DNA of 64,000 nt. Origin: Pseudoduganella albidiflava (GTDB lineage: Bacteria; Pseudomonadota; Gammaproteobacteria; Burkholderiales; Burkholderiaceae_D). Made by a program: the position numbers and the translations under genes. The stretch covers positions 4,526,001 through 4,590,000 of the forward strand of contig NZ_CP036401.1 in the NCBI RefSeq assembly GCF_004322755.1, written 5' to 3'. The notes below the pieces were generated by a model. That model did no database searches. It had not been told where the DNA came from and was given only the letters and a program-made list of their open reading frames with translations. Shown piece by piece: positions 26,247 through 36,298 of this stretch (position 1 is the first letter of the stretch; every line of letters begins with the position of its first letter).

Positions 26247-27698
26247 ATGACACACCTCCCGAACTTCCGCAACAAGACCCTGCTGGCCGGCGCCCTCGCG
26301 CTGGCGGCCGGCACCAGCCTGGCCGCGGCGCCGGACTGCATCGACCTCCATGGCCGCGGCGACGCGCAAACGCTGCAACTGGTGCGCGGCAAGTCGACGC
26401 TCAAGCGCTTCTGCAAGCCTGCCGCCCAGGTCACCGTGGGCGCGCCGGAGATCGCCAACGTGGTCGTGCCGAACGCCAGCGAAGTGGTGATCGTGGCGCG
26501 CAGCGTGGGCACCACGAACCTGATCGTGTCCGGCCGCGACGGCCGTTCCACCGTGTTCGACCTCGTCGTGGGGATCGATACCTCGCCGCTGCGCAGGCAG
26601 TTCGATACGCTGTTCCCGGCGGAGAAGGACATCCAGCTCGACAGCACCGGCAATGCGCTGGTGCTCTCCGGCATGGTCAGCGATTCCGCCGTGGCCAGCC
26701 AGGTCGTGGCACTGGCCACGGCGTACCAGGAAAGCGCGCAGGCATCCGCGGCCGGCGCACGCGCCGGCTCGGGCACTCCGCCCGCCAGCGGCGTGAGCGC
26801 GGCCGCCAGCGCGGCGCCCGCCGCGGCGCCCGCCGGCAATGCCGCCAGGGTGCTGAACATGCTGCAGGTGGCGGCACCGCAGCAGGTGCTGCTGGAAGTG
26901 AAGATCGCCGAAGTGTCGAAGTCGCTGGTCGACCAGCTGGGCGCCAACCTGGGCTTCACCAAGACCAATGGCAACTGGACCTACGGCATCGCCTCCAGCC
27001 TGCTGGCGGAAACCGGCAACGTGCTGGGGGCCGTGAAGAGCGCCACCACCCAGCTGGTGATCGACGGCCAGAAGCGCGACGGCCTGGTGAAGATCCTGGC
27101 CGAACCCACCGTGATGGCGATCAGCGGGCAGGAAGCCAGCTTCCTGGCCGGCGGCAAGATCTTCATTCCCGTCGCGCAGAACAACGGCATCGGCGGCAGC
27201 ACCATCACGCTGGAAGAAAAGGAATACGGCGTGGCCGTCAAGTTCACGCCGACCGTGCTGGCGGGCGGGCGCATCAACCTGCGCGTGGCACCCGAAGTGT
27301 CGGAGCTCAACCGCGAAGGCATCGGCATCAGCAGCGGTACCACGAACGCCACGGCGATCCTGCCCGCGTTCACCACGCGCCGCGCCAGCACCACCGTGCA
27401 GCTGCAGGATGGCCAGAGCTTCGCGATCGGTGGCCTGATCCGCAACAACGTGACCAGCAACATCAAGCGTTTCCCGTTCCTGGGCGAGGTTCCCGTGCTG
27501 GGCACGCTGTTCCGCAGCAGCGATTTCCAGAACGACCGCACCGAACTGGTGTTCATCGTCACGCCGCACCTGGCCAAGCCGCTGCCGGCGGCGCCACGCC
27601 TGCCGACGGACGACTACGTGCAGCCCAGCCGCGCGCAGTTCCTGATCGGCGGCCAGCACGAAGGCAAGGCAGGTCCCACTCCGAAAGAGCAGCCATGA
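26247..27698 (+). CDS. cpaC: Outer-membrane secretin CpaC/RcpA
   Basis: A 483-residue type II/III secretin. A signal peptide ends near SLAAAPDC. The pilus-assembly N-terminal domain (about 35-115) has the repeated VGTTNLIVSGRDG-type strands. An Ala/Ser/Pro-rich linker (about 165-205) follows, then the secretin domain (about 215-450) with PFLGEVPVLGTLFRS near its end. It forms the outer-membrane pore for the Flp pilus. The gap to cpaB is 10 bases. Confidence 0.94.
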   Translation: MTHLPNFRNKTLLAGALALAAGTSLAAAPDCIDLHGRGDAQTLQLVRGKSTLKRFCKPAAQVTVGAPEIANVVVPNASEVVIVARSVGTTNLIVSGRDGRSTVFDLVVGIDTSPLRRQFDTLFPAEKDIQLDSTGNALVLSGMVSDSAVASQVVALATAYQESAQASAAGARAGSGTPPASGVSAAASAAPAAAPAGNAARVLNMLQVAAPQQVLLEVKIAEVSKSLVDQLGANLGFTKTNGNWTYGIASSLLAETGNVLGAVKSATTQLVIDGQKRDGLVKILAEPTVMAISGQEASFLAGGKIFIPVAQNNGIGGSTITLEEKEYGVAVKFTPTVLAGGRINLRVAPEVSELNREGIGISSGTTNATAILPAFTTRRASTTVQLQDGQSFAIGGLIRNNVTSNIKRFPFLGEVPVLGTLFRSSDFQNDRTELVFIVTPHLAKPLPAAPRLPTDDYVQPSRAQFLIGGQHEGKAGPTPKEQP

Positions 27699-27967
27699 AC
27701 CATTTAGCGAATCACCTTCGTCTCACCGCCGTGACGGTAGCCATTGTCGCCACGCTGGGCGGCTGCGCCGCCCGGGATACGTCGGCCAACGGCGGCAGCG
27801 TGCGCGCCATCATGGCCAGCCAGGTCGTGCCGCCCCAGCCGCGCCCTGCCAGCGGCACCGATGCCGGTACCGCCGTGGCTGGCTATGCCAACTACGTGCG
27901 TTCCTACGTGACGCCGACGCCGCAGGGCGACAGCGCCATGGTCGGTTCCGGCATCGGCAACAAGTAA
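27695..27967 (+). CDS. Small lipoprotein of the Tad operon
   Basis: A 90-residue protein with a lipoprotein signal: hydrophobic stretch TAVTVAIVATLGGC with the lipobox LGGC (Cys about residue 26). The rest is short and low-complexity. It takes the place where CpaD is found in other Tad operons but is much shorter than CpaD, so homology is doubtful. ATGA overlap with cpaC; the gap to cpaE is 9 bases. Confidence 0.72.
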   Translation: MNHLANHLRLTAVTVAIVATLGGCAARDTSANGGSVRAIMASQVVPPQPRPASGTDAGTAVAGYANYVRSYVTPTPQGDSAMVGSGIGNK

Positions 27968-27976
27968 GGAGACACC

Positions 27977-29149
27977 ATGAAGATCGCAGTCCTGTCGCGC
28001 GACGACCGCCACCTGATCGAGGTGGCCCGCCAGCTGCGCAACCGCCCCGGCGCCGATGAAGTGGACATGATCGCCGGCACGCCGGCGCGCCTGACCACGC
28101 TGGCCGACGATGCCGTGCCCGACGTGCTGGTGGTGGACCAGCCGCGCGCCGAGGAAGGCGAGCTGGACCAGCTCGAACGCCTCGGCCACCTGTTCCCGCG
28201 CATGGCCTTCATCGTGCTCTCGGGCGACCTGTCGCAGGATTTCCTGCTGCGCGCCATGCGCGCCGGCGTGCGCGAAGTGCTGCCGGCCAGCCCGGCCGCC
28301 GCGGCGCTCGAGCAGGCGCTCGACCGCGTCGCCGAGAAGCTGGGCACCCAGGGCGGCAGCAACGGCAAGGTGCTGGCCTTCATTTCCTGCAAGGGCGGCA
28401 GCGGCTCCACGTTCCTGGCCACCAACCTGGCCTATGCGCTGTCCGCCGGCGGCACCAGGCGCGTGGCACTGATCGACATGAACCTGCAGTTCGGCGACGC
28501 TTCGCTGTTCGTTTCCGACATCAAGCCGCTGGCCACGCTGTCCGACGTGGCCAGCCAGATCCACCGCCTCGATCCCTCGTTCCTGGCATCGAGCATGGTC
28601 AGCGTGACGCCGAACTACAGCGTGCTGGCCGCGCCGTCCGACCCGGCGCACGCCAGCGACGTGAAGCCCGAGCACATCGACGCCATCGTCAAGCTGGCGC
28701 GCCGCCAGTACGACTTCATCGTGCTCGACGTGGGGCGCAGCCTGGACCCGGTCAGCATCCGCGCGCTCGACCATGCGGACACGATCTTCCCGGTGCTGCA
28801 GATGACCCTGCCCTACATCCGCGACGGCAAGCGGCTGCTCACCGTGTTCCGCAACCTGGACTACGGCAAGGACAAGATCGAGCTGATCGTCAACCGGCAC
28901 GACAAGAACAGCGATATCCGCCTGAAGGATCTCGAGGAAGCGTTCGAGACGAGCGTGCTGCGCACCATGCCGAACCATTACGACGCGGCGGCGAAATCGG
29001 TCAACCAGGGCGTGCCCATCACGCGCCTGGCGCCGGACAGCCCGCTGTCGGAAGCGCTGGTCGACATGGCCCGCGGCCTGACGGGCGACGCGGCGCCGAA
29101 GCAGGCCGCCGGCCTGATGTCGCGCCTGTTCAGCCGGCGCGCCGCCTGA
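27977..29149 (+). CDS. cpaE: Pilus assembly localisation ATPase CpaE/TadZ
   Basis: A 390-residue protein with a receiver-like N-terminal domain (about residues 1-115, VDMIAGTP and VLVVDQP) and a ParA/MinD-type ATPase domain. The deviant Walker A reads FISCKGGSGSTFLATNLAY: the signature Lys is kept but the second Lys of KGGxGK is Ser. LIDMNLQFGDASLF is the switch region. CpaE/TadZ places the pilus machine at the pole. Normal length. Confidence 0.9.
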   Translation: MKIAVLSRDDRHLIEVARQLRNRPGADEVDMIAGTPARLTTLADDAVPDVLVVDQPRAEEGELDQLERLGHLFPRMAFIVLSGDLSQDFLLRAMRAGVREVLPASPAAAALEQALDRVAEKLGTQGGSNGKVLAFISCKGGSGSTFLATNLAYALSAGGTRRVALIDMNLQFGDASLFVSDIKPLATLSDVASQIHRLDPSFLASSMVSVTPNYSVLAAPSDPAHASDVKPEHIDAIVKLARRQYDFIVLDVGRSLDPVSIRALDHADTIFPVLQMTLPYIRDGKRLLTVFRNLDYGKDKIELIVNRHDKNSDIRLKDLEEAFETSVLRTMPNHYDAAAKSVNQGVPITRLAPDSPLSEALVDMARGLTGDAAPKQAAGLMSRLFSRRAA

Positions 29150-29228
29150 ACCTCGCCCCGACCGAACCACGCCCCGGCCAACAACGGATTGACGGAATCA
29201 CGGATTGACGATTGACGGAAAGAACGCG

Positions 29229-30587
29229 ATGAACATGCCCTCCTCCTCCTTGCGCGAACGCCTCGGCAGCGGCGCGCCGCGCCCCACCGCGCAGCGCGGC
29301 CCCATCGACAACCGCGCCTATCACCAGCTGAAGAGCCGCATCCACGAAGCCCTGCTCGACCGGATCGACCTGGAAAGCATGCAGCGCCTGACGCCGGACC
29401 AGATCCGCCAGGAACTGCGCCTGCTGGTCGAGCGCCTGCTCGAGGAAGAGATGGTGGTCATCAACGATGCCGAGCGCAAGACCCTCACGCGCGACATCCA
29501 GAACGAGATGCTGGGCTTCGGCCCGCTGGAACCGCTGCTGGAAGATCCCACCGTGTCCGACATCCTTGTCAACACGCACAAGCAGGTGTACGTGGAACGG
29601 CGCGGCCGCCTGGAACTGACGGACGTGACGTTCACCGACGATGCGCACCTGATGAAGATCATCGACAAGATCGTCTCGCGCGTGGGCCGCCGGATCGACG
29701 AGTCGAGCCCGATGGTCGACGCGCGCCTGCCGGACGGTTCGCGCGTCAACGCCATCATCCCGCCGCTGGCGATCGACGGCCCCGTGATGTCGATCCGGCG
29801 CTTCTCGGCCGACCCGCTGCGCCTGGCCGACCTGGTGTCGTACGGCAGCGTGACGGCCGACATGGCCGAAGTGCTGCAGGGGCTGGGCAAGGCCAAGGTG
29901 AACATCCTGATCTCGGGCGGCACGGGCAGCGGCAAGACCACGATGCTGAACGTGATCTCCGGCTTCATCAACCAGACCGAGCGCATCGTGACGGTGGAAG
30001 ACGCCGCCGAACTGCAGCTGCAGCAGCCGCACGTGGTGCGCCTGGAAACCCGCCCGCCGAACATCGAGGGCAAGGGCGAAGTCACGCAGCGCGCGCTGGT
30101 GCGCAACGCGCTGCGGATGCGGCCCGACCGCATCATCCTGGGCGAGGTGCGCGGCGCCGAGGCGCTGGACATGCTGGGCGCGATGAACACGGGCCACGAA
30201 GGCTCGATGGCGACGATCCACGCCAACACGCCGCGCGATGCGCTGACGCGCCTGGAAAACATGGTCAGCATGGCGGCCGCCACGCTGCCGCCGCGGGCGA
30301 TGCGCCAGCAGATCAGTTCCGCCGTCGGCGTGGTGGTCCAGGTGTCGCGGCTGACCGACGGCAAGCGCAAGGTGCTGTCGATCTCCGAGGTGACGGGGAT
30401 GGAGGGCGACGTCATCACGATGCAGGAGATCTTCTCGTTCAAGCAGACCGGCGTGGCCGACGACGGCACCGTGCAGGGCCACTTCAGCGCCAGCGGCGTG
30501 CGGCCCCGCTTCGCCGAACGGCTGCGCACCTTCGGCGTCGCGCTGTCGCCGGGCGTGTTCGAGCCGCGCATGGAGCCGGCGCGATGA
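29229..30587 (+). CDS. cpaF: Pilus assembly/secretion ATPase CpaF/TadA
   Basis: A 452-residue secretion ATPase. Walker A is [13 protein letters not shown] (about residues 228-240), the Asp box includes [13 protein letters not shown], Walker [15 protein letters not shown], and the His box [18 protein letters not shown]. It powers polymerisation of Flp pilin. The ATG at 29229 is chosen because a GGAAAG ribosome site precedes it; the open frame begins upstream only at a TTG. Its stop overlaps tadB as ATGA. Confidence 0.96.
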   Translation: MNMPSSSLRERLGSGAPRPTAQRGPIDNRAYHQLKSRIHEALLDRIDLESMQRLTPDQIRQELRLLVERLLEEEMVVINDAERKTLTRDIQNEMLGFGPLEPLLEDPTVSDILVNTHKQVYVERRGRLELTDVTFTDDAHLMKIIDKIVSRVGRRIDESSPMVDARLPDGSRVNAIIPPLAIDGPVMSIRRFSADPLRLADLVSYGSVTADMAEVLQGLGKAKVNILISGGTGSGKTTMLNVISGFINQTERIVTVEDAAELQLQQPHVVRLETRPPNIEGKGEVTQRALVRNALRMRPDRIILGEVRGAEALDMLGAMNTGHEGSMATIHANTPRDALTRLENMVSMAAATLPPRAMRQQISSAVGVVVQVSRLTDGKRKVLSISEVTGMEGDVITMQEIFSFKQTGVADDGTVQGHFSASGVRPRFAERLRTFGVALSPGVFEPRMEPAR

Positions 30588-31558
30588 ACACCACGTTCGC
30601 GCTGTTCGTGGTGCTGCTGTTCGCCGCCGTGATGCTGCTGGTATGGGGTGTCTACACGGGCTGGGCGGCACACCGCGATCCGGAAGCGGAGCGCGTGGCG
30701 CGCCGCCTGCGCGGCATCATCGGCGGTGAAACGCGGCAGTCGGAAGTCACCATCGTCAAGGAACGGCGGCTCAGCGAAAGCGCCGACATCGATGCGCTGC
30801 TGCGCCACCTGCCCGGCGTTCGCCGGCTCGACCGCATGCTGATGCAGGCCGGCGTGCGCTACCTGGCGGCCCGCCTGCTGGCGTTCTGCGCCGCGGGATT
30901 CACGGCCGGCCTGCTGCTGGCCGCCTGGCTGGCATTGCCGGCCCTGGCGTGGCCGCTCGCCGGCGCGGCCGCGGCAAGCCTGCCGCTGCTCTACCTCTCT
31001 CGCGCGCGCGACCGCCGCCTGGTGCGTTTCGAGCACCAGCTGCCCGACGCGCTGGACATGATGGGCCGCGCGATGCGCGCCGGCCACGCCTTTCCCACCG
31101 CGCTGAAGCTGGTCGGCGACGAGATGGCGGCACCGCTCGGCGAGGAATTCAAGGCGGCCTTCGACGAGGTCAACTTCGGCATCGGCATGGGCGATGCGCT
31201 GAACAACCTGGCCCAGCGCGTGCCCAGCATGGACTTGCAATACTTCGTCGTGGCCGTGCTGATCCAGCGCGAGACGGGCGGCAACCTGACCGAACTGCTG
31301 TCCTCGATCAGCGCCATCATCCGCGACCGCCACCGCCTGCTGGGACAGGTGCAGGTGCTGTCGGCCGAAGGCCGCATGTCGGCCTGGATCCTGTGCCTGC
31401 TGCCGTTCGGCGCCGGCGCCATGATGTATGCGGCGAATCCGGAATCGATGGGGGTGCTGGCCACCGACCCGGGCGGCCGCAAGCTGGTGGGCATCGCCGC
31501 TGCCATGATGGTCACCGGCGTGCTGGCCATCCGCAAGATCATCCGCATCCGCATCTGA
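30584..31558 (+). CDS. tadB: Inner-membrane platform protein TadB
   Basis: A 324-residue T2SSF-type membrane protein. Hydrophobic segments lie at about residues 5-25, 100-140 and 265-315, around a cytoplasmic core with the motif [20 protein letters not shown] and [15 protein letters not shown]. It forms the inner-membrane base with TadC and CpaF. Confidence 0.93.
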   Translation: MNTTFALFVVLLFAAVMLLVWGVYTGWAAHRDPEAERVARRLRGIIGGETRQSEVTIVKERRLSESADIDALLRHLPGVRRLDRMLMQAGVRYLAARLLAFCAAGFTAGLLLAAWLALPALAWPLAGAAAASLPLLYLSRARDRRLVRFEHQLPDALDMMGRAMRAGHAFPTALKLVGDEMAAPLGEEFKAAFDEVNFGIGMGDALNNLAQRVPSMDLQYFVVAVLIQRETGGNLTELLSSISAIIRDRHRLLGQVQVLSAEGRMSAWILCLLPFGAGAMMYAANPESMGVLATDPGGRKLVGIAAAMMVTGVLAIRKIIRIRI

Positions 31559-31574
31559 CCGGGCCGCACAATCC

Positions 31575-32513
31575 ATGAACCACGTACAGATCCTCATCCT
31601 GGCCGCCGTCTTCGTGCTGATCTTCGGCGCCGCGGCGCTGGCGATGCTCGTGCTTACGCGCGATCCGGTGAAACACCGCCTGTCCACCCTCGACGAGCGC
31701 GACACCCTGGCTGCGCCGCCGGCCCGGGACTGGCTGCAACGCCTGTCGCGCCTGGCCGAACCGCTGGCCCGGCTGTCGGTGCCGGCCGAAGGGTGGGAAA
31801 ACTCACCCGTGCGCCTGCGCTTCATCAACGCCGGCTGGCGCGCACCGTCGACGCCAGGCCTGTTCCATGCCGGGAAGACGGCGCTGGCGATCGGCTTGCC
31901 GCTGGCGACCTGGCTGCTGCTGGGCAGCGATCCGCAGCGTGCCGGCAGCACCACGTTCCTGTACCTGGCGATCGCCGCCGCCTGCGGGTACTACGCGCCG
32001 GACCTCGTGCTGAAGCGCCGTATCGCCCATCGCCAGCGCGAGATCTTCGAGTCGTTTCCCGATGCGCTCGACCTGATGACGGTGTGCGTGGAGGCGGGCC
32101 TGGCGATGGATGCCGCGCTGGCCCGCGTGGGCGCGGAGATCGGCCTGAAAAGCGCCGTGCTGTCGGAAGAACTGCAACTGGTCACGCTGGAACTGCGCGC
32201 CGGCAGCGCCAAGGACAAGGCCTTGCGCAACCTGGCGCTGCGCACCGGCGTGGAAGACGTGGACGCGCTGGTGAAGATGCTGATCCAGGCCGACCGTTTC
32301 GGCACCAGCATCGGCGTGGCGCTGCGCATCCAGTCGGAGCAGCTGCGCACCCGGCGCCGCCAGCTGGTGGAAGAGCGCGCCGCGAAGATCGCCACGAAGC
32401 TGCTGTTCCCGCTGATCTTCTTCATCTTCCCCAGCCTGCTGGTGGTGCTGCTGGGGCCATCGATGATCCAGATCATGAAGGCGATCGCACCGATGTCCGG
32501 AGGGGCGGGCTGA
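31575..32513 (+). CDS. tadC: Inner-membrane platform protein TadC
   Basis: A 312-residue T2SSF-type protein, sister of TadB. Membrane segments are at about 5-25, 98-140 and 272-300. The core motif is [25 protein letters not shown] and [18 protein letters not shown]. It is the last Tad gene; no tadD TPR gene follows in the window. Confidence 0.93.
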   Translation: MNHVQILILAAVFVLIFGAAALAMLVLTRDPVKHRLSTLDERDTLAAPPARDWLQRLSRLAEPLARLSVPAEGWENSPVRLRFINAGWRAPSTPGLFHAGKTALAIGLPLATWLLLGSDPQRAGSTTFLYLAIAAACGYYAPDLVLKRRIAHRQREIFESFPDALDLMTVCVEAGLAMDAALARVGAEIGLKSAVLSEELQLVTLELRAGSAKDKALRNLALRTGVEDVDALVKMLIQADRFGTSIGVALRIQSEQLRTRRRQLVEERAAKIATKLLFPLIFFIFPSLLVVLLGPSMIQIMKAIAPMSGGAG

Positions 32514-32651
32514 CCCTGCTCAGGGCATCGGCTCGCGCGCGACGAGCACGGACACCGGCCCCGGCAGGACGATACGATGGCTTGACATCCCCTACCGCTC
32601 CCATTGCAGAGACGAAGTGTGAGCACAGCGGGGAGTGAGCGAAATTGCCTG

Positions 32652-33440
32652 TCACCGGCCCGCCTCGACCTCCTTCGGACGTTCCCGCGAGCGCGAGTAG
32701 CTGCGGGTGGCCTCGACCAGGGTGCGCGTGTAGGCCACGCCGCCATTGCCGAGCTCGCTGGTGGGCAGCGTGTCGACGATGCGACCCTGCTGCATCACGG
32801 CCAGGCGGTCGCACAGGTGCACCACCACGCCCAGGTCGTGGGTGACGAGGATATAGGTGAGCCCCTCGCGCGCGCGCAGCTCGGCCAGCAGGTTGAGGAT
32901 CTCCGCCTGCACCGACACGTCCAGCGCGGAAGTCGGCTCGTCCAGCAGCAGGATGCGCGGCTCGAGGATCAGGGCGCGCGCGATGGCCACCCGCTGCCGC
33001 TGGCCGCCCGACAGCTGGTGCGGATAGCGCTGGCGGAACGATTCGTTCAGGCCCACCTTGGCCAGCATCTGTGCAACACGCTCGTGCGGCCGGTCCATCC
33101 GGTGGATCGTCAAGGGTTCCAGCAGCGCCGCGCCGACGGTATGGCGCGGATGCAGCGACCCGTAGGGATCCTGGAACACCATCTGCACCAGGCGGCAGCG
33201 TTCGCGCGTGAGCCTGCGGCCCAGCGCCTCGCCCCGGATCGCGATATCGCCGCGCCAGTGGCTGTACAGGCCGGCCAGGCAGCGCAGCACCGTGCTCTTG
33301 CCGGAGCCCGATTCGCCGACCAGCCCGAACGCCTCGCCCTCGGCCACCGTGAAGTCCACGTCGTGCAGCACCTGCTGGTATCCGCCGCCGCTGCCGCTAC
33401 TGTTACCGAATCCCAATTGCAAACTTTTTACCGTGATCAT
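32652..33440 (-). CDS. Peptide-type ABC transporter ATP-binding protein (DppF/OppF-like)
   Basis: A 262-residue ATPase with Walker [17 protein letters not shown]-loop [16 protein letters not shown], signature [17 protein letters not shown], Walker [13 protein letters not shown] and switch LVTHDLGVV. The PYGSLHPR stretch is typical of the Dpp/Opp subfamily. It is the last gene of the leftward uptake operon, 21 bases after its partner ATPase gene. Confidence 0.93.
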   Translation of the reverse strand: MITVKSLQLGFGNSSGSGGGYQQVLHDVDFTVAEGEAFGLVGESGSGKSTVLRCLAGLYSHWRGDIAIRGEALGRRLTRERCRLVQMVFQDPYGSLHPRHTVGAALLEPLTIHRMDRPHERVAQMLAKVGLNESFRQRYPHQLSGGQRQRVAIARALILEPRILLLDEPTSALDVSVQAEILNLLAELRAREGLTYILVTHDLGVVVHLCDRLAVMQQGRIVDTLPTSELGNGGVAYTRTLVEATRSYSRSRERPKEVEAGR

Positions 33441-33461
33441 GCGTCGGTCTCCTGCTGAATT

Positions 33462-34301
33462 CTAGTGAGTGAGCCAGCCCGGATCGCGCTGCAGGACGGG
33501 CAGCACGGCGCGGCGATGGTCGATGTCCGGCAGGGCCGCCAGCAGGCTGCGCGTGTAGGGATGCTGCGCGCGGTCCAGGTCCGCCGCCGCGATCGATTCC
33601 ACCACCCGCCCCGCGTACATCACCAGCACCCGGTCGCAGAAGCTGCGCACCAGGTTCAGGTCGTGGCTGATGAACAGCAGCCCCAGGCCCCGTTCGTCCA
33701 CCAGGTCATCCAGCACGGACAGCACCTGCGAGCGGACCGATACGTCCAGCGCCGACGTCGGCTCGTCGGCGATGACCACCTGCGGGTTCGGAATCAGCAT
33801 CATGGCGATCATGATGCGCTGCCCCATGCCGCCCGAGATCTCGTGCGGATAGCGGTCGTAGACCCGCTGCGGCTCGCGGATGCGTACCTTCTCCAGCATG
33901 GCGATGGCCATCTCGCGCACCTGTGCGCGCGGCAGGCGCTGGTGGGCCAGCACCGCCTCGGCGATCTGGTCGCCCACGCGCATCACGGGATTGAGCGAGT
34001 ACTTCGGATCCTGCATGATCATCGACATGCGCCGCCCGCGGATCGCATGCATCGCCTTCTCGCCGGCGCGCAGCAGGTCGGTATCGCCGAAGCGCAGCAC
34101 GCGCGCGTCGATGCGGGCGCTGGCCGGGTGCAGCTTGAGCAGCGTGCGGCCCACGGTCGACTTGCCCGAGCCGGATTCGCCCACGATGGCCAGCTTTTCC
34201 CTGCCCAGTGTGAACGACACGCCGCGCACGGCATCCACCAGGCCGTCGCGCGTGGCGAACCGCACGCTCAGGTCTTCCACTTCCAGTTTGGTATCGGTCA
34301 T
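33462..34301 (-). CDS. Peptide-type ABC transporter ATP-binding protein (DppD/OppD-like)
   Basis: A 279-residue ATPase. Walker [33 protein letters not shown], signature EISGGMGQRIMIAM, Walker [22 protein letters not shown]. The signature is GGMGQ, as in DppD-type subunits. The start ATG at 34301 has a strong AAGGAAGG site; the longer frame upstream is a shadow of the permease gene. Confidence 0.93.
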   Translation of the reverse strand: MTDTKLEVEDLSVRFATRDGLVDAVRGVSFTLGREKLAIVGESGSGKSTVGRTLLKLHPASARIDARVLRFGDTDLLRAGEKAMHAIRGRRMSMIMQDPKYSLNPVMRVGDQIAEAVLAHQRLPRAQVREMAIAMLEKVRIREPQRVYDRYPHEISGGMGQRIMIAMMLIPNPQVVIADEPTSALDVSVRSQVLSVLDDLVDERGLGLLFISHDLNLVRSFCDRVLVMYAGRVVESIAAADLDRAQHPYTRSLLAALPDIDHRRAVLPVLQRDPGWLTH

Positions 34302-34312
34302 CGCCCTTCCTT

Positions 34313-35206
34313 TCAGCTGCGGGGATCGAACATGTCGCGCAGGCCATCGCCCAGCAGGTTGAAGGCGAGGCTGACCAGCATCACCGCGGCACCCGGCATG
34401 GCCACCAGCCACCAGCACTCCATCATGTAGCGCCGCCCGGCCGAGATCATGGCGCCCCATTCCGGCGACGGCGGCTGCGCGCCGAGCCCCAGGAAGCCCA
34501 GGCCGGCGGCGGTCAGGATGATGCTGGCCATGTTCATGGTCAGCCGCACCAGCACCGACGACAGGCACAGCGGCGCGATATGGCGCAGCAGGATGCGCAG
34601 CGGCGAGGCGCCCTGCAGCTGCACCGCCGCCACGAAGTCGGCCTTGCGCAGCGAGCGGGTCTCGGCCCGCGCCAGCCGCGCGATCGGTGGCCACGCGGTC
34701 AGGGCGATGGCGATCACCGCATGCTCCAGGCCCGGGCCCAGCGCCGCCACGAAGGCCAGCGCCAGCACCAGGCTGGGGAAGGAGATGAAGATGTCCGTCA
34801 CGCGCATGAACAGCGCATCGACCCAGCCGCCGAAGTAGCCGGATACGGTGCCGATGGCCAGGCCGACCGGGCCGACCACCACCGTCACCAGGCCCACGAT
34901 GTACAGCGTGGTGCGGGCGCCGTAGACCAGGCGGCTGAAGCAGTCGCGCCCGTACTCGTCGGTGCCGAACCAGTGCGCGGCACCCGGTGGCTGCAATGCC
35001 TGCGACAGGTCCTGCAGCAGGGGGTTGTGGGTGGCCAGCCACGGCGCGCCGCAGGCCACGGCCACCAGCAGCAGGATGACCACCACGCCGGCCAGCGTCA
35101 TCGGGTTGTGCAGCAGGTGGGCCATGGCGCGGCGCAGGACCTGGCGGCGGGCGGGCATGGGAGCGGTCATCAGCGCGGCGGAAGGCATCAGGGTGGAAGT
35201 GGTCAT
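34313..35206 (-). CDS. Peptide-type ABC transporter permease (DppC/OppC-like)
   Basis: A 297-residue permease. The N-terminal segment includes a membrane helix and HWFGTDEYGRDCFSRLVYGAR, the DppC hallmark. The EAA coupling loop is around VAAVQLQGASPLRILLRHIAP. Five to six membrane segments. Its ATG shares one base with the upstream permease stop (TGATG). Confidence 0.93.
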   Translation of the reverse strand: MTTSTLMPSAALMTAPMPARRQVLRRAMAHLLHNPMTLAGVVVILLLVAVACGAPWLATHNPLLQDLSQALQPPGAAHWFGTDEYGRDCFSRLVYGARTTLYIVGLVTVVVGPVGLAIGTVSGYFGGWVDALFMRVTDIFISFPSLVLALAFVAALGPGLEHAVIAIALTAWPPIARLARAETRSLRKADFVAAVQLQGASPLRILLRHIAPLCLSSVLVRLTMNMASIILTAAGLGFLGLGAQPPSPEWGAMISAGRRYMMECWWLVAMPGAAVMLVSLAFNLLGDGLRDMFDPRS

Positions 35207-36276
35207 CAGTGCATCCTCGGGTCGAAGACCTGGTACAGGAGGTCGGAAAGGAGATTGAGGCCGACGAAGATGATGCCGACCACCAGCACGCATCCCATCA
35301 CCGCGCTCATGTCGCCCAGCAGCATGCTGTTGGTCAGGTACTGGCCGAAGCCGGGCCAGGCGAACACGGTTTCGATCAGCACCGCGCCTTCGAGCAGGCC
35401 GCCGTAGGCCAGCGCCACGATGGTCAGCAGCTGCACCCGGATATTGCGGAAGGCATGGCCCCAGATGACGCGCGATTCCGGCAAGCCCTTGACGCGCGCC
35501 GTCAGGATGTATTCCTGCGACAGCTGCGCCAGCATGAAGCTGCGCGTCATGCGGCTGATGTACGCCATCGAATGCAGGCCCAGGATCCCGGCCGGCAGCA
35601 TCAGGTGGCGCACGCTGTTGCCGAACGCCTGCCAGTTGCCGGCCAGCGCGCTGTCGACCAGCATCAGCCCCGTGACGGGCGGCAGCACGCCATCGAATTC
35701 GAGGTCGATGCGCCCGGAACCGCCGGCCCAGCCCAGCCAGGCGTAGAACACCAGCAGCCCCATCATGCCGAACCAGAACACCGGGGTGGAATAGCCGGCC
35801 AGGCTCAGCACGCGCACCGCGTTGTCCTGCCAGCGGCCGCGGTGGCTGGCGGCCAGCACGCCCAGCGGCACGCCGGCCAGCGTGCCGAGCACGATGGCGA
35901 AGGTGGCCAGTTCCAGGGTGGCCGGGAACACGCGCGCGATATCGGCGCTGACGGCGTTCCCGGTCAGCAGCGAGGTGCCCAGGTTGCCGTGCGCCAGTTC
36001 GTTCAGGTAGCGGCCGAACTGCACCCACAGCGGCTGGTCGAGGCCCAGCTGGACCGCCACCTGCTGGTAGGTCGACGCGTCGGCATCCGGGCCGACGATG
36101 GACAGCACCGGGTCGATCGGCATCACGCGGCCGACGAAGAAGGTCAGCGCCAGCAGGCCGAACAGCGTGACCAGGGTACTCAGCAAGCGCGCCCGCTGGG
36201 AGTAGACGCGGGCCCATAAGGTTGCAAATGAACTTGACGAAGAGGTGACCAAAGAAGTTGCCGATGGGGTGGACAT
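35206..36276 (-). CDS. Peptide-type ABC transporter permease (DppB/OppB-like)
   Basis: A 356-residue permease. The N-terminal helix TLVTLFGLLALTFFVGRVMP and GLDQPLWVQFGRYLNELAHGNLGTSL are typical of DppB. The EAA loop is around YILTARVKGLPESRVIWGHAFRN. The start at 36276 has an AGGAGA site upstream and lies 22 bases after the binding-protein stop; the longer frame to 36351 would overlap that gene. Confidence 0.92.
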   Translation of the reverse strand: MSTPSATSLVTSSSSSFATLWARVYSQRARLLSTLVTLFGLLALTFFVGRVMPIDPVLSIVGPDADASTYQQVAVQLGLDQPLWVQFGRYLNELAHGNLGTSLLTGNAVSADIARVFPATLELATFAIVLGTLAGVPLGVLAASHRGRWQDNAVRVLSLAGYSTPVFWFGMMGLLVFYAWLGWAGGSGRIDLEFDGVLPPVTGLMLVDSALAGNWQAFGNSVRHLMLPAGILGLHSMAYISRMTRSFMLAQLSQEYILTARVKGLPESRVIWGHAFRNIRVQLLTIVALAYGGLLEGAVLIETVFAWPGFGQYLTNSMLLGDMSAVMGCVLVVGIIFVGLNLLSDLLYQVFDPRMH

Positions 36277-36298
36277 GCTATCTCCTGTCGGGCCGCGC

